Below are positions 38,027-46,878 of a stretch of DNA of 64,000 nt, in pieces. Position numbers and translations under genes: made by a program. The notes under the pieces are model-generated. The model did no database searches. It worked only from the letters and a program-made list of their open reading frames with translations, and was not told the origin of the DNA. The stretch lies in assembly GCF_044904675.1 (NCBI RefSeq), contig NZ_JADIKJ010000015.1, positions 248,001-312,000 on the forward strand, given 5' to 3'. The stretch comes from Dyella_B jejuensis (GTDB lineage: Bacteria; Pseudomonadota; Gammaproteobacteria; Xanthomonadales; Rhodanobacteraceae). Each line of letters opens with the position of its first letter. Within the stretch, counting starts at the first letter, position 1.

Positions 38027-38875
38027 ATGCCTTCCCTGCCTCGTTTTGCCACGCTGCGCCGCGCTCTTCCCGTGGCGGCCATGATGACGTTGCTGGTCGG
38101 TTGCGCCATCGCTCCGCCCCGTACCGACGATCCACTGGAGAAATTCAACCGCAAGAGCTACGCCTTCAACATGGCGCTGGATACGCACGTGCTGCGGCCG
38201 GTCGCGGTGGGCTACAGCAAGGTCACCCCCAAGCCGGTGCAGACGTCGGTGAGCAATTTCTTCACCACTATCCGCCTGCCGATCAGCATCGCCAACAATA
38301 TGCTGCAGGCCCGCCCGAGCGATGCCATCACGGATACCGGCCGCTTCCTGATCAACATGACGGTAGGCGTGGCCGGCTTCTTCGATCCGGCGACGAAAAT
38401 GCAGATTCCGCTGAAGGAAACCGATTTCGGCATTACGCTCGCACGCTGGGGCGTTCCGGAAGGCGATTTCCTGATGCTGCCGCTGCTCGGCCCATCCACT
38501 ATGCGCGATGTCTGGCAGTTTCCGGTCGACGGCTACCTGTTCGATCCACTCAGCTATTTCGAGCGCAACCACGGTTTTCATGACGGCGTGTACTACGTGC
38601 CCGAGGTGGTCTACTTCATCCAGATGCGTGCGCAGTTGCTGGATGCCGACAGCTTCCTGAAAACGGCCTATGACCCCTACGCCTTTGTGCGCGACGCCTG
38701 GCGCCAGACCCGGCTCAACAAGTTGTATGACGGCAATCCGCCGGCGGATGTAATGTTGAAGCTGCAGCAGGGTTCGAACGGCAAGGACAACAATTTCGAT
38801 CCCGCCGAACTGCTGAAAGAGCAGCAGCAATGGGAACAGAAGCAGCACGACGGCGCGCCTTCCGGCAATCAGTAA
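38027..38875 (+). CDS. mlaA: Outer-membrane lipoprotein MlaA (VacJ)
   Basis: A 282-residue lipoprotein. The signal peptide ends in LLVGC with the lipidated Cys26. The MlaA core follows with DDPLEKFNRKSYAFNMALD, VSNFFTTIRLPISIANNML and GVPEGDFLMLPLLGPSTMRD. The C-terminus is a charged Gln-rich tail. MlaA sits with a porin in the outer membrane and removes misplaced phospholipids from the outer leaflet. It converges with mlaFEDCB, so the whole pathway lies together. ATG 38027 is chosen because the signal peptide starts there; the frame stays open further upstream. Confidence 0.95.
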   Translation: MPSLPRFATLRRALPVAAMMTLLVGCAIAPPRTDDPLEKFNRKSYAFNMALDTHVLRPVAVGYSKVTPKPVQTSVSNFFTTIRLPISIANNMLQARPSDAITDTGRFLINMTVGVAGFFDPATKMQIPLKETDFGITLARWGVPEGDFLMLPLLGPSTMRDVWQFPVDGYLFDPLSYFERNHGFHDGVYYVPEVVYFIQMRAQLLDADSFLKTAYDPYAFVRDAWRQTRLNKLYDGNPPADVMLKLQQGSNGKDNNFDPAELLKEQQQWEQKQHDGAPSGNQ

Positions 38876-38888
38876 TACCGTCGATCAC

Positions 38889-38923
38889 ACATAAAAAAAC
38901 GGGGCAGCGGCCCCGTTTTTTTT
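38889..38923. terminator. Bidirectional terminator between mlaA and mlaB
   Basis: The stem acggggc/gccccgt lies between seven A and eight T, so it can end transcription of mlaA (+) and of the mlaFEDCB operon (-). It sits in the 80-base gap between the two convergent stops. Confidence 0.9.
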
Positions 38924-38955
38924 ATGTTTGCAACATGGCTTTTAGAGCGCGGCTT

Positions 38956-39270
38956 TCAATGCAGCATTGTTTCCACGCCGCAAACCTTCGCCAATGCCTG
39001 CATTCCTTCGGGAGCATGGCGTGCAACGACGTGGTTTCCGCCCTGGTCGGCCTCCGAAAGTGCCGCCAGCACGCAGGCCAGGCCCGCGCTATCACAGCTG
39101 GTGACCGCCGATAGATCCAGCGTATGGCGATCGCCCCGCCCGAATGCGCTGCGCAAGGCCGCCAGCGCATTCGCCGCCGTCACGAAATTGAGCTCGCCGG
39201 ATATGGACACCGTATCCGGCGCATCGGCGGCGACGCGGCACTCGCCCTTGGCGGTTCTATTTGGCGCCAT
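38956..39270 (-). CDS. mlaB: MlaB STAS-domain subunit
   Basis: A 104-residue STAS protein; conserved strand HTLDLSAVTSCDSAGLACVLA contains the Ser/Thr helix cap typical of MlaB. MlaB binds the ATPase MlaF and stabilises the inner-membrane complex. Its start overlaps the mlaC stop by 14 bases. It is the last gene of mlaFEDCB, the same order as in E. coli. Confidence 0.9.
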   Translation of the reverse strand: MAPNRTAKGECRVAADAPDTVSISGELNFVTAANALAALRSAFGRGDRHTLDLSAVTSCDSAGLACVLAALSEADQGGNHVVARHAPEGMQALAKVCGVETMLH

Positions 39271-39940
39271 GGCCCTTGTCTTCCTGTTCCATCTGCTTCA
39301 ACGCCTGGTCGCCCTGCGTTTCCAACTGCTGGATCAGCTTGTCCAGGCCTTCCTTCTTGATCTGGGCATCGACCTGGTTGCGGTAGTTGGTGATGTAGGA
39401 AATGCCTTCGATGATGACGTCATAGGCTTTCCACTGCCCATCGGCGGCCTTGTGGAACACGTAGTTCACCGAAATGTTCTTGCTGTCGCTGGTGGATACC
39501 TGCGTGCGCACTACGGTGTACTTGTCGTTGAGTTCGCCACTGAACGGCAACACCTTCACCGTGCCCTTGGTGTAGCTCAGCAGGCCTTCGGCGTAACGGT
39601 TGGTCAACGAGGTGTAGAACGCCTTGGCAAAGCGCGCGCGCTGCTCGGGCGTGGCTTCGCGCGCATGCATGCCCAGCACCAGGATCGATGCCCAATCCGT
39701 GTCGAAGTGCGGCAGGAAGATCTGGTTGATCAATGTCACCAGCTTGGGCTTGTTGTTCTGCAGCTCGGCCTTGTGGTCGGCGATCTGGGTGTCGAGGTCG
39801 TGCGTGATGCCCTGCACGACCTGCTCCGGCGTCGCCGCGCTGGACGGCTGGGCGCTCGATGCATTCTGCGCGAAGGCCGGCGCGGCGATGACGACGCTGC
39901 CGAGGGCGATAGCGGTGGCGATAGCCAAGTGACGCAACAT
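39257..39940 (-). CDS. mlaC: Periplasmic lipid carrier MlaC
   Basis: A 227-residue periplasmic protein. The signal peptide (residues 1-24, ending APAFAQ) precedes the MlaC fold with VQGITHDLDTQIADHK, FDTDWASILVLG and LLSYTKGTVKVLPF. It ferries phospholipids between MlaA and MlaD. ATG 39940 with AGGAG six to seven bases upstream is preferred over an upstream in-frame start at 39967. The Lys/Gln-rich C-terminus (about 205-227) is longer than the E. coli form. Confidence 0.93.
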   Translation of the reverse strand: MLRHLAIATAIALGSVVIAAPAFAQNASSAQPSSAATPEQVVQGITHDLDTQIADHKAELQNNKPKLVTLINQIFLPHFDTDWASILVLGMHAREATPEQRARFAKAFYTSLTNRYAEGLLSYTKGTVKVLPFSGELNDKYTVVRTQVSTSDSKNISVNYVFHKAADGQWKAYDVIIEGISYITNYRNQVDAQIKKEGLDKLIQQLETQGDQALKQMEQEDKGHGAK

Positions 39941-39963
39941 GGATGACTCCTGTTTAGGCCGGA

Positions 39964-40836
39964 TCAATGCTTGCCGGCAGGGGTATTGGACGAACCGTTG
40001 CCATCGGCATTGTTGCCACCGCTGGACGAGCCATTGACCAGGAACTTGCCGATCAGATCTTCCAGCTGCATCGCCGACTGCGTCAGGACGAGCTGGTCGC
40101 CATCCTTGAGCGAATTCGGCGAGCCACCGGGCTGGATCGCAACATACTGGCTGCCGATCAAACCACTGGTGAATATCGCGGCGGCCGAATCATCCGGAAT
40201 CTGGTTGTACTTTTTGTCGATGGCCAGCATGACGGTGGCATCCAGCTTGACCGGATCGGCCTTCACGGCCGCCACACTGCCGATCGCCACGCCAGCCATC
40301 TTCACTGGCGCGCCTACCGCCAGGGCACCTACGTTGGTGAAGTTCGCCTTCACCGTATACGTGCCGCCGATGGCATCCGCCGCGCCGCCGGCGCCGAGGA
40401 ATTTGCCGAGCATCTCCTCCAGCGGCTGCGTCGACTTGGTCAGGCCGATATGGCCGCCGTCCGCGATATAGGTTTTGGCACCGCCGAATTGCAGGCCCAC
40501 GTATTGATCGCCCAGCAGACCGCTGGTGTAGATCGTCGCCACCGAATCGGCCGGGATCTGGCTGTATTTCCGGTCGATCGACAGCGTGACGTCAGCCACG
40601 TCCTTGCCGGGTTCCAGCGCGATGGACTGCACCTGGCCCACGCGCACGCCCGCCACCTTGACCGGAGCGCGCTCTTTCAGCTGGCCGATGTTGGCGAATT
40701 GCGCATCGACGGTGTAGCTCGAGCCCTGATGGCTATTGGCAACCGAGGTGGTCTGAGTGGCCAGATAAGCCAGCGCGGCGAAACCGAGCACAATGAACAG
40801 GCCGGTGCCGACGGCATAGGATTTTCTCTGGCTCAC
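39964..40836 (-). CDS. mlaD: MlaD with two tandem MCE domains
   Basis: A 290-residue MCE protein, against about 180 residues with one MCE domain for E. coli MlaD. An N-terminal membrane helix (about 9-27) is followed by MCE domain 1 (about 41-147) and MCE domain 2 (about 160-267), offset by exactly 119 residues without gaps. By hand count 44 of 79 aligned positions are identical: e.g. IPADSVATIYTSGLLGDQYV against IPDDSAAAIFTSGLIGSQYV. Each domain ends in a helix LEEMLGKFL / LEDLIGKFL. A Ser/Gly/Asn-rich tail follows. It should form a ring binding phospholipid in the periplasm, perhaps two stacked rings. It lies between mlaE and mlaC. Confidence 0.92.
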   Translation of the reverse strand: MSQRKSYAVGTGLFIVLGFAALAYLATQTTSVANSHQGSSYTVDAQFANIGQLKERAPVKVAGVRVGQVQSIALEPGKDVADVTLSIDRKYSQIPADSVATIYTSGLLGDQYVGLQFGGAKTYIADGGHIGLTKSTQPLEEMLGKFLGAGGAADAIGGTYTVKANFTNVGALAVGAPVKMAGVAIGSVAAVKADPVKLDATVMLAIDKKYNQIPDDSAAAIFTSGLIGSQYVAIQPGGSPNSLKDGDQLVLTQSAMQLEDLIGKFLVNGSSSGGNNADGNGSSNTPAGKH

Positions 40837-40887
40837 GGCGAAGTCCTCAGAAAGAAGCAGTTAGTCATGACGATCACATCAATCCAT

Positions 40888-41661
40888 TCACATCAGGAAC
40901 GCGGTGAGTACGAAATCCAGCGCGAGAATCGCGATCGACGAGGCGACCACGGTGCGGGTCGTGGCGTAGGCCACGCCTTCGCTGGTCGGCGGCGTGGTGT
41001 AGCCCTGGAACACGGCAATCAGCGAGACCACGCCGCCGAACACCACGCTCTTCCAGATCACGCCGTTGACCACGTCCTGCCACAAGTCCACGGTGGAGGT
41101 CATGTTCGACCAGAAGGTGCCGTTGTCCACGCCCAGCCAGCTGACGCCTACCAAGTGTCCGCCGAAGACACCCATGGCGCAGAACACGCAGCAAAGCAGC
41201 GGCATGGCGATCAGGCCGGCCAGGAAGCGCGGCGCGACGACATAGGCGATCGGATCCACCGCCATCATTTCCATCGCGGCAATTTGGTCGGTGGCGCGCA
41301 TCAGGCCGATTTCCGCCGTCACCGAGGTGCCGGCGCGGCCGGCGAAAAGCAGTGCGGTCACCACCGGCCCGAGTTCGCGATAGATCGCCAGCGCCACCAC
41401 CGAACCACTGGCGGACGTGCCGCCAAAGATGGCCAGCACATGGTAAAGCTGCAAGGCCAGCACCATGCCTACGAACAAGCCGCAGGTCATGATGATGGTC
41501 AAGCTCATCGCGCCGACGAACCATAGCTGCCGAACCGTCTCGCGCACGTGCCGCAGACTCAGCGGAATAGCCGCCAGGATCCGCAGCAAGAACAGGCCGC
41601 AATAACCGATCTGTCCCAGCGATTGCATCACGATGTTGCCTCGTTCCATCCGCGCGCTCAT
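40888..41661 (-). CDS. mlaE: MlaE inner-membrane permease
   Basis: A 257-residue permease with an N-terminal amphipathic region (LFLLRILAAIPLSLRHVRET), about five membrane helices, and the family stretches ELGPVVTALLFAGRAGTSVTAEIG and DPIAYVVAPRFLAGLIAMPL. It forms a dimer at the centre of the MlaFEDB complex. ATG 41661 overlaps the mlaF stop (ATGA); internal ATGs at 41649 or 41628 could also be used. Confidence 0.95.
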   Translation of the reverse strand: MSARMERGNIVMQSLGQIGYCGLFLLRILAAIPLSLRHVRETVRQLWFVGAMSLTIIMTCGLFVGMVLALQLYHVLAIFGGTSASGSVVALAIYRELGPVVTALLFAGRAGTSVTAEIGLMRATDQIAAMEMMAVDPIAYVVAPRFLAGLIAMPLLCCVFCAMGVFGGHLVGVSWLGVDNGTFWSNMTSTVDLWQDVVNGVIWKSVVFGGVVSLIAVFQGYTTPPTSEGVAYATTRTVVASSIAILALDFVLTAFLM

Positions 41662-42494
41662 GCGGCACCTTGCTTGAAGCCGAGCGCCTGGGCGTAATCG
41701 TCGGCGGGATATTGGAATGGCACCGGCCCATCCGCCTCGCCGCCGAAAAACTGGCGGGTCCATGGCGAGCCATCGTTGGCAATGGTCATGGGATCGCCGC
41801 GCGCCACCACTTTGCCGTTGGCCACCAGGTAGATGCAGTCGGCCACCTGCTTGATGACTTCCAGCTCGTGCGCAACCAGCACGCTGGTGATGCCGAGCGT
41901 TTCATTGAGCGTGCGGATCAATCTCAGCACCTGGTTGAGTGCGATCGGATCCAGGCCGACGAACGGCTCGTCGTAAAGAATCAGCATCGGATCGAACACG
42001 ATCGCTCGCGCCAGCGCCACGCGGCGCGCCATGCCGCCGGACAGCTCGCTGGGCATCAGCGAGGCCGCGCCGCGCAAACCCACGGCCTGCAATTTCGTCA
42101 GCACGATGTTGCGGATCAGCACTTCGGGCAATTTCGTGTGCTGCCGCAGCGGAAAAGCCACGTTCTCGAACACGTCGAAATCGGTCAGCAAGGCTGAGTT
42201 CTGGAAGAGGTAGCCGATGCGCTCGCGCAGGTCGAACAGTTTCTCGCGCGACAGTTCCGACACGTTCAAGCCATCCACCCACACCTCGCCCCGGCTGCCG
42301 CGCATCTGCCCGGTGATGTGCTTGAGCAGGGTGGTCTTGCCGGTACCGCTGGGACCCATGATGGCAGTGACCTTGCCGCGCGGGATATCCATATCCAGTC
42401 TGTCGAACACGGTTTTGCCGTTGAGCACCGTGGTCAGGCCACGAATGCGCACGAGGGCGCTCTCGTCGGGCTTGGCGGGGACGGTATCGGTCAT
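41658..42494 (-). CDS. mlaF: MlaF ATP-binding protein
   Basis: A 278-residue ABC ATPase with Walker A GPSGTGKTTLLKHI, Q-loop YLFQNSALLTDF, the MlaF-type signature LSGGMARRVALARA and Walker B MLILYDEPFVGLDP. It drives phospholipid movement with MlaE and is held by MlaB. It is the first gene of mlaFEDCB, 84 bases downstream of gmk, so the operon promoter may lie in that gap or read through from gmk. Confidence 0.96.
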   Translation of the reverse strand: MTDTVPAKPDESALVRIRGLTTVLNGKTVFDRLDMDIPRGKVTAIMGPSGTGKTTLLKHITGQMRGSRGEVWVDGLNVSELSREKLFDLRERIGYLFQNSALLTDFDVFENVAFPLRQHTKLPEVLIRNIVLTKLQAVGLRGAASLMPSELSGGMARRVALARAIVFDPMLILYDEPFVGLDPIALNQVLRLIRTLNETLGITSVLVAHELEVIKQVADCIYLVANGKVVARGDPMTIANDGSPWTRQFFGGEADGPVPFQYPADDYAQALGFKQGAA

Positions 42495-42578
42495 GAGCGG
42501 CAGGGGTCGGGGAAAGTGTTCACGTTAATGGAAGTAGGCATCTAATGCTATACGGCCCAGTGCAGTAATCGTATAAAC

Positions 42579-43205
42579 TCACGCATCGGCGAGCAGTTCC
42601 CTGATCAGCGCCTCATGCCGCCGGCATTGCAGGCCGCTGCGTTGGCGCACGGCCCGGACGATGGCCTGCAGCCCGTCGAGGGCGTCCTCGAAGCGGTCAT
42701 TGACGATGATGTAGTCGAACTCGTGGGCGTGGGCGATCTCGCCGCGCGAATTGCGCAGGCGTCGCTCGATCACCTCCGCGCTATCGGAACCGCGGCCACG
42801 CAACCGGCGCTCCAGTTCCATTCGCGAGGGCGGCAAAATGAACACGCTGACACAGTCCGGCTTTGCCTTGCGGATCTGCGCGGCGCCTTGCCAGTCGATT
42901 TCAAGCAGGACGTCACGTCCGCGCTGGAGAAGATCCTGCACCGTCCTGCGTGAGGTACCGTAGAAATTCCCGTGCACTTCGGCATGCTCCAGGAACACGT
43001 CCTCGGCGACCTCGCGCTCGAACTCGCCGCGTTCGACGAAATAATAATGCCTGCCATATTCCTCGCCCGGACGCGGCGGCCGCGTCGTATGCGATATGGA
43101 CAGTGAAATATCCGGTTCGCGCGCGAGCAGCGCGTTCACCAGCGTCGATTTGCCGGCGCCGGAAGGCGCGGCGACGATAAAGAGCGTGCCGACCATATCA
43201 GCCAT
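42579..43205 (-). CDS. gmk: Guanylate kinase
   Basis: A 208-residue guanylate kinase with P-loop APSGAGKSTLVNAL (about 13-26), SISHTTRPPRPGEEYGRHYY for GMP binding and the lid motif VFILPPSRMELERRLRGRG. It converts GMP to GDP. It is encoded downstream of yicC, as usual, but is not next to rpoZ: the mla genes lie in between. The protein starts MADMVGTLFIVAAPSG; the exact ATG (first or fourth codon) is uncertain. Confidence 0.96.
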   Translation of the reverse strand: MADMVGTLFIVAAPSGAGKSTLVNALLAREPDISLSISHTTRPPRPGEEYGRHYYFVERGEFEREVAEDVFLEHAEVHGNFYGTSRRTVQDLLQRGRDVLLEIDWQGAAQIRKAKPDCVSVFILPPSRMELERRLRGRGSDSAEVIERRLRNSRGEIAHAHEFDYIIVNDRFEDALDGLQAIVRAVRQRSGLQCRRHEALIRELLADA

Positions 43206-43301
43206 GACACGGCGCTTTGCTGTACCGCTCCCCGATCGGGGAAAAGGCCGCGACCGGCGGCTGCACCCGACGCAAGCCTGCTTTCGTGCGCATGCTCGCC
43301 T

Positions 43302-44159
43302 TCATTCGATGTTCTGCACCTGTTCGCGCATCTGCTCGATCAACACTTTCAATTCCACCGCCGCGTTCGTGCTGCGTGCGTCGACCGACTTGGAGCCCAG
43401 CGTATTGGCTTCGCGATTGAATTCCTGCATCAGGAAATCCAGGCGGCGGCCCACCGGCTCCTTCAGGCCCAGCACGCGGCGCGTTTCGGCGATGTGCGTG
43501 CTGAGGCGATCCAGTTCTTCATCCACATCGGAGCGTGTGACTTGCAGCAGCAGTTCCTGCTCCAGCCGGCCCGGTTCGACGGGCTGCTTGAGGTCGGCCA
43601 GCCGCGACTCCAGCCGCGCACGCAAGGCCACGCGGATGTCCGGCATCCAGCCGCGCACCTCGGCCACGATGCGTTCGATGCCGTCCAGGCGTTCGCGCAA
43701 GCTTTCGCCCAATTTGGCGCCTTCGCGTTCCCGGGTGGCCGTCAGCGCATCCAGTGCGCAATCGAGCACTCCAAGCAAGGCGGCCTGCTGTGCCTCCTGG
43801 TCCACCTGCGCATGTTGCAGCACGCCGGGAAAACGCAACAATTCGGTGAATTCGATGCGCAGGCGCGGAAAGCGGGCCTCCATGGCCAGCGCCAGTTCGG
43901 ATAACCGGCCCACCATCGCATCATCGATTTGCAGCGATGCGCCATGCGACTCGCCGCGACGCACGATCACATCCACTTTGCCGCGCGAAAGCCGGGTCGC
44001 GATGCGTTCGCGCAGCGCCGGTTCGGCATTGCGCAGCTCCTCCGGCAAGCGCGGACTGAGCTCCAGGTAGCGATGGTTGACCGTGCGCAGCTCGCAGGTC
44101 AGCGTCCCGGCTGGCGTAGTCGCTTCGGCAGAGGCGTAGGCAGTCATGCTGCGGATCAT
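43302..44159 (-). CDS. yicC: YicC-family endoribonuclease
   Basis: A 285-residue YicC protein: MIRSMTAYASAEATTPAGTL at the N-terminus, the conserved ELRTVNHRYLELSPRLPEEL, and the C-terminal DUF1732 part GRRLDFLMQEFNREANTLGSK. YicC proteins have been described as endoribonucleases involved in small-RNA turnover. Acidic residues in the C-terminal domain (EFNREAN) are intact. It diverges from rph across 73 bases, which must hold both promoters. Confidence 0.94.
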   Translation of the reverse strand: MIRSMTAYASAEATTPAGTLTCELRTVNHRYLELSPRLPEELRNAEPALRERIATRLSRGKVDVIVRRGESHGASLQIDDAMVGRLSELALAMEARFPRLRIEFTELLRFPGVLQHAQVDQEAQQAALLGVLDCALDALTATREREGAKLGESLRERLDGIERIVAEVRGWMPDIRVALRARLESRLADLKQPVEPGRLEQELLLQVTRSDVDEELDRLSTHIAETRRVLGLKEPVGRRLDFLMQEFNREANTLGSKSVDARSTNAAVELKVLIEQMREQVQNIE

Positions 44160-44232
44160 GGAAGCCGGTCCTGGCGTTGGTGAAAGGGGGCAATGGTAAA
44201 CTGTCCCGCCCTCTCTTGCCCAACCGAACCTT

Positions 44233-44961
44233 ATGACAGTGTCCCGCCCAAGCGGCCGCGCCAGCGATCAGTTGCGCAACATCACGATCGAGCGCCGCTA
44301 TACCCGCCACGCCGAAGGTTCGGTGCTGATCGCCTTCGGCGACACCCGCGTGCTTTGCACCGCCAGCATCGAAGACCGTTTGCCGCCCTGGCTGCGCGGC
44401 AAGGGCGAAGGCTGGGTCACCGCCGAATACGGCATGCTGCCGCGTGCCACGTCCAGCCGCACCCAGCGCGAAGCCGCCCGCGGCAGCCAGAGCGGGCGCA
44501 CCATGGAAATACAGCGCCTGATCGGCCGCAGCCTGCGTGCCTGCGTGGACCGCCAGGCGCTAGGGGAACGGGTCATCACCCTCGACTGCGATGTGTTGCA
44601 AGCCGACGGCGGCACCCGCACCGCCGCGATCACCGGCGCCTACGTCGCCCTGGTCGATGCCGTGAGTGTACTGATGAAACGCGAAAACCTGCGCCGCAAT
44701 CCGGTCATCGGCGCGGTGGCCGCCATATCGGTCGGCGTCTACCGCGGCATGCCCGTGCTCGACCTCGACTATGCCGAAGACGCCAACTGCGATACCGATA
44801 TGAATGTGGTGATGAACGACGGCGGCGGCTTTATCGAGGTGCAAGGCACCGCCGAAGGCCATGCTTTCCGCCGCGACGAAATGGACGCCATGCTCGGCCT
44901 GGCCGAAAAGGGCATCGCCGAATTGATCGGATTGCAACGCGCCGCGCTGGATTTAGGCTGA
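44233..44961 (+). CDS. rph: Ribonuclease PH
   Basis: A 242-residue RNase PH. Motifs are RPSGRASDQLRNITIERRYT, GEGWVTAEYGMLPRATSSRT, the phosphate-binding stretch GRTMEIQRLIGRSLRACVD, and DCDVLQADGGTRTAAITGAY. It trims tRNA 3' ends phosphorolytically and is complete (some E. coli K-12 strains carry a truncated copy). It leads the run rph-rdgB-hemW, the arrangement usual in gammaproteobacteria. Confidence 0.97.
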   Translation: MTVSRPSGRASDQLRNITIERRYTRHAEGSVLIAFGDTRVLCTASIEDRLPPWLRGKGEGWVTAEYGMLPRATSSRTQREAARGSQSGRTMEIQRLIGRSLRACVDRQALGERVITLDCDVLQADGGTRTAAITGAYVALVDAVSVLMKRENLRRNPVIGAVAAISVGVYRGMPVLDLDYAEDANCDTDMNVVMNDGGGFIEVQGTAEGHAFRRDEMDAMLGLAEKGIAELIGLQRAALDLG

Positions 44962-45026
44962 GCGCTTCGCTGGCCGGCCGCACCCTGACGCATGCAAACC
45001 TCATCCGTAACCCGCCATTCGATCCC

Positions 45027-45626
45027 ATGCAGCGCATCGTTCTAGCCAGCAGCAACCAAGGCAAGCTCGCCGAGTTCAACGCACTGCTCGCCGACAGCCA
45101 TGTCGAAGTGCTGCCGCAAGCCGAACTCGGCGTTGAAGACGCCGAGGAAACCGGGCTCACCTTCGTTGAAAATGCGCTGCTTAAGGCCCGCCACGCCGCG
45201 CGTGCAACCGGTTTACCTGCATTGGCCGATGATTCGGGTCTGTGCGTGGCGTATCTGCGTGGCGCACCGGGCCTGTATTCCGCGCGCTACAGCGGCACCC
45301 ACGGCGACACCGCCGCGCACCACGCACGCCTGCTGCGCGAACTCGATGGCGTGCCGCCCGAGCAGCGTGGCGCCTTCTTCATCAGTGTGCTGGCCCTGCT
45401 GCGACACGCCGACGATCCGGCGCCGTTGATCACCGAAGGGCGCTGGCACGGCCGTATTCTGGAAGCGCCGCGCGGCACGCACGGCTTCGGCTACGACCCT
45501 TTGTTCCTCCCGCATGGACAATTACTGAGCTCGGCGGAACTGGAGCCGGCCCTGAAAAACCGTCTAAGCCATCGCGCCCAGGCCATGACGCAATTGCATG
45601 CACGCATCGCCGAATGGCGCGTGTGA
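45027..45626 (+). CDS. rdgB: dITP/XTP pyrophosphatase RdgB
   Basis: A 199-residue Ham1 protein. The start MQRIVLASSNQGKLAEF carries the conserved SSNxGK nucleotide-binding stretch. ADDSGLCVAYLRGAPGLYSARYSG holds the catalytic Asp, and GTHGFGYDPLFLP is the C-terminal signature. It removes inosine and xanthosine triphosphates from the nucleotide pool. The frame is open far upstream through rph, but similarity starts at this ATG. A good ribosome binding site is not visible. Confidence 0.95.
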   Translation: MQRIVLASSNQGKLAEFNALLADSHVEVLPQAELGVEDAEETGLTFVENALLKARHAARATGLPALADDSGLCVAYLRGAPGLYSARYSGTHGDTAAHHARLLRELDGVPPEQRGAFFISVLALLRHADDPAPLITEGRWHGRILEAPRGTHGFGYDPLFLPHGQLLSSAELEPALKNRLSHRAQAMTQLHARIAEWRV

Positions 45627-45633
45627 CCCGCTG

Positions 45634-46797
45634 ATGCCATGGCTCGCTCCACCGCTGGCGCTGTATGTCCACATGCCGTGGTGCGTAAAAAAATGCCCCT
45701 ACTGCGATTTCAATTCGCACGGCCTACGCGGCGAACCGCCTTACGCTGCCTATGTGGACGCACTGCTGGCAGATCTCGAGGCCGATCTGGCCGACTTCGG
45801 CAGCGCCATCGCGGGAAGGCCGATCACCAGCGTGTTCTTCGGCGGCGGCACGCCCAGCCTGTTTTCGCCCGACCTGATTGCCCGCTTCCTGGACGGCGCG
45901 CGCGCGCGCCTGCCTTTTGCCGAACACTGCGAAACCACCTTGGAAACCAATCCGGGCACGGTCGAGCATGGGCGTTTCGACGGCTATCTGGCCGCGGGCG
46001 TCAACCGCATCTCTTTCGGCATCCAGAGTTTCGATGACGACAAGCTGCGCCGCCTGGGTCGCATCCACTCGGCGGCGGAAGCGGAAGCCGCGGTAAAAAC
46101 GGCCCAGGATGCGGGCGTGGCGAACATCAATCTCGACTTGATGTACGCGCTGCCTGAGCAATCTATCGCTGGCGCCCTGGCCGATGTGGAGCGCGCGCTG
46201 GCGCTGCAGCCGACGCATATTTCGCACTATCAGCTCACGCTGGAGCCAAACACCGCATTCGCCGCCCATCCGCCGCCGCTCCCGGACGACGATGCGGCGT
46301 GGAGCATGCAGGAAGCCTGCGAAGCGAGGTTAGCCGAGGCAGGTTATGCGCAATACGAAATCTCCGCCTACGCCAGGCCCGACCGACGCTGCGAGCACAA
46401 CCTCAATTACTGGCGCTTCGGCGATTACCTCGGCATCGGCGCCGGCGCGCACGGCAAAATCACCGACGCGGCGGCCGGCAAGCTATGGCGGCGCTGGAAA
46501 ACCCGGCATCCCAACACCTATCTGCAAGCCGTAAGCCAGGCGGACCGGATTGGCGGCCATGCCGCCGTGGCCGAGGGCGAACGGCCTTTCGAGTTCATGC
46601 TCAATGCCTTGCGCCTGATCGATGGGGTCCCTGCCGGCTATTTCAGCGAGCGCACCGGCCTGCCCCAGGCGCAAATCGCCGACCGGCTCGCCGCGGCGCG
46701 GCGCCAGGGCTGGCTGGAAAGCGATCCCGCCCGGCTGGCGACAACCGCCCTGGGCCAGCGTTTCCTCAATGACGTGATCGCCAGCTTCCTCGACTGA
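45634..46797 (+). CDS. hemW: Radical SAM haem chaperone HemW
   Basis: A 387-residue radical SAM protein. The cluster motif is C17-x3-C21-x2-C24 (CVKKCPYC), followed by VFFGGGTPSL for SAM binding. The HemW-specific EHNLNYWRFGDYLGIG is present. HemW-type proteins bind and deliver haem rather than act as coproporphyrinogen dehydrogenase (HemN). Starting seven bases after the rdgB stop, it is likely co-transcribed with rph and rdgB. Confidence 0.94.
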   Translation: MPWLAPPLALYVHMPWCVKKCPYCDFNSHGLRGEPPYAAYVDALLADLEADLADFGSAIAGRPITSVFFGGGTPSLFSPDLIARFLDGARARLPFAEHCETTLETNPGTVEHGRFDGYLAAGVNRISFGIQSFDDDKLRRLGRIHSAAEAEAAVKTAQDAGVANINLDLMYALPEQSIAGALADVERALALQPTHISHYQLTLEPNTAFAAHPPPLPDDDAAWSMQEACEARLAEAGYAQYEISAYARPDRRCEHNLNYWRFGDYLGIGAGAHGKITDAAAGKLWRRWKTRHPNTYLQAVSQADRIGGHAAVAEGERPFEFMLNALRLIDGVPAGYFSERTGLPQAQIADRLAAARRQGWLESDPARLATTALGQRFLNDVIASFLD

Positions 46798-46878
46798 CTG
46801 GCTGCCATTTAAGGCACGCATGACGCCAACCCGGAACCGGCATACACTTTCTGCCGGAGAAATACTGAGAACCGGGTC

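Noticed and set aside
44193..45626. 477-residue frame covering rph and rdgB
   Set aside because: The first two thirds are an out-of-frame shadow of rph; only the part from 45027 is a protein (RdgB).
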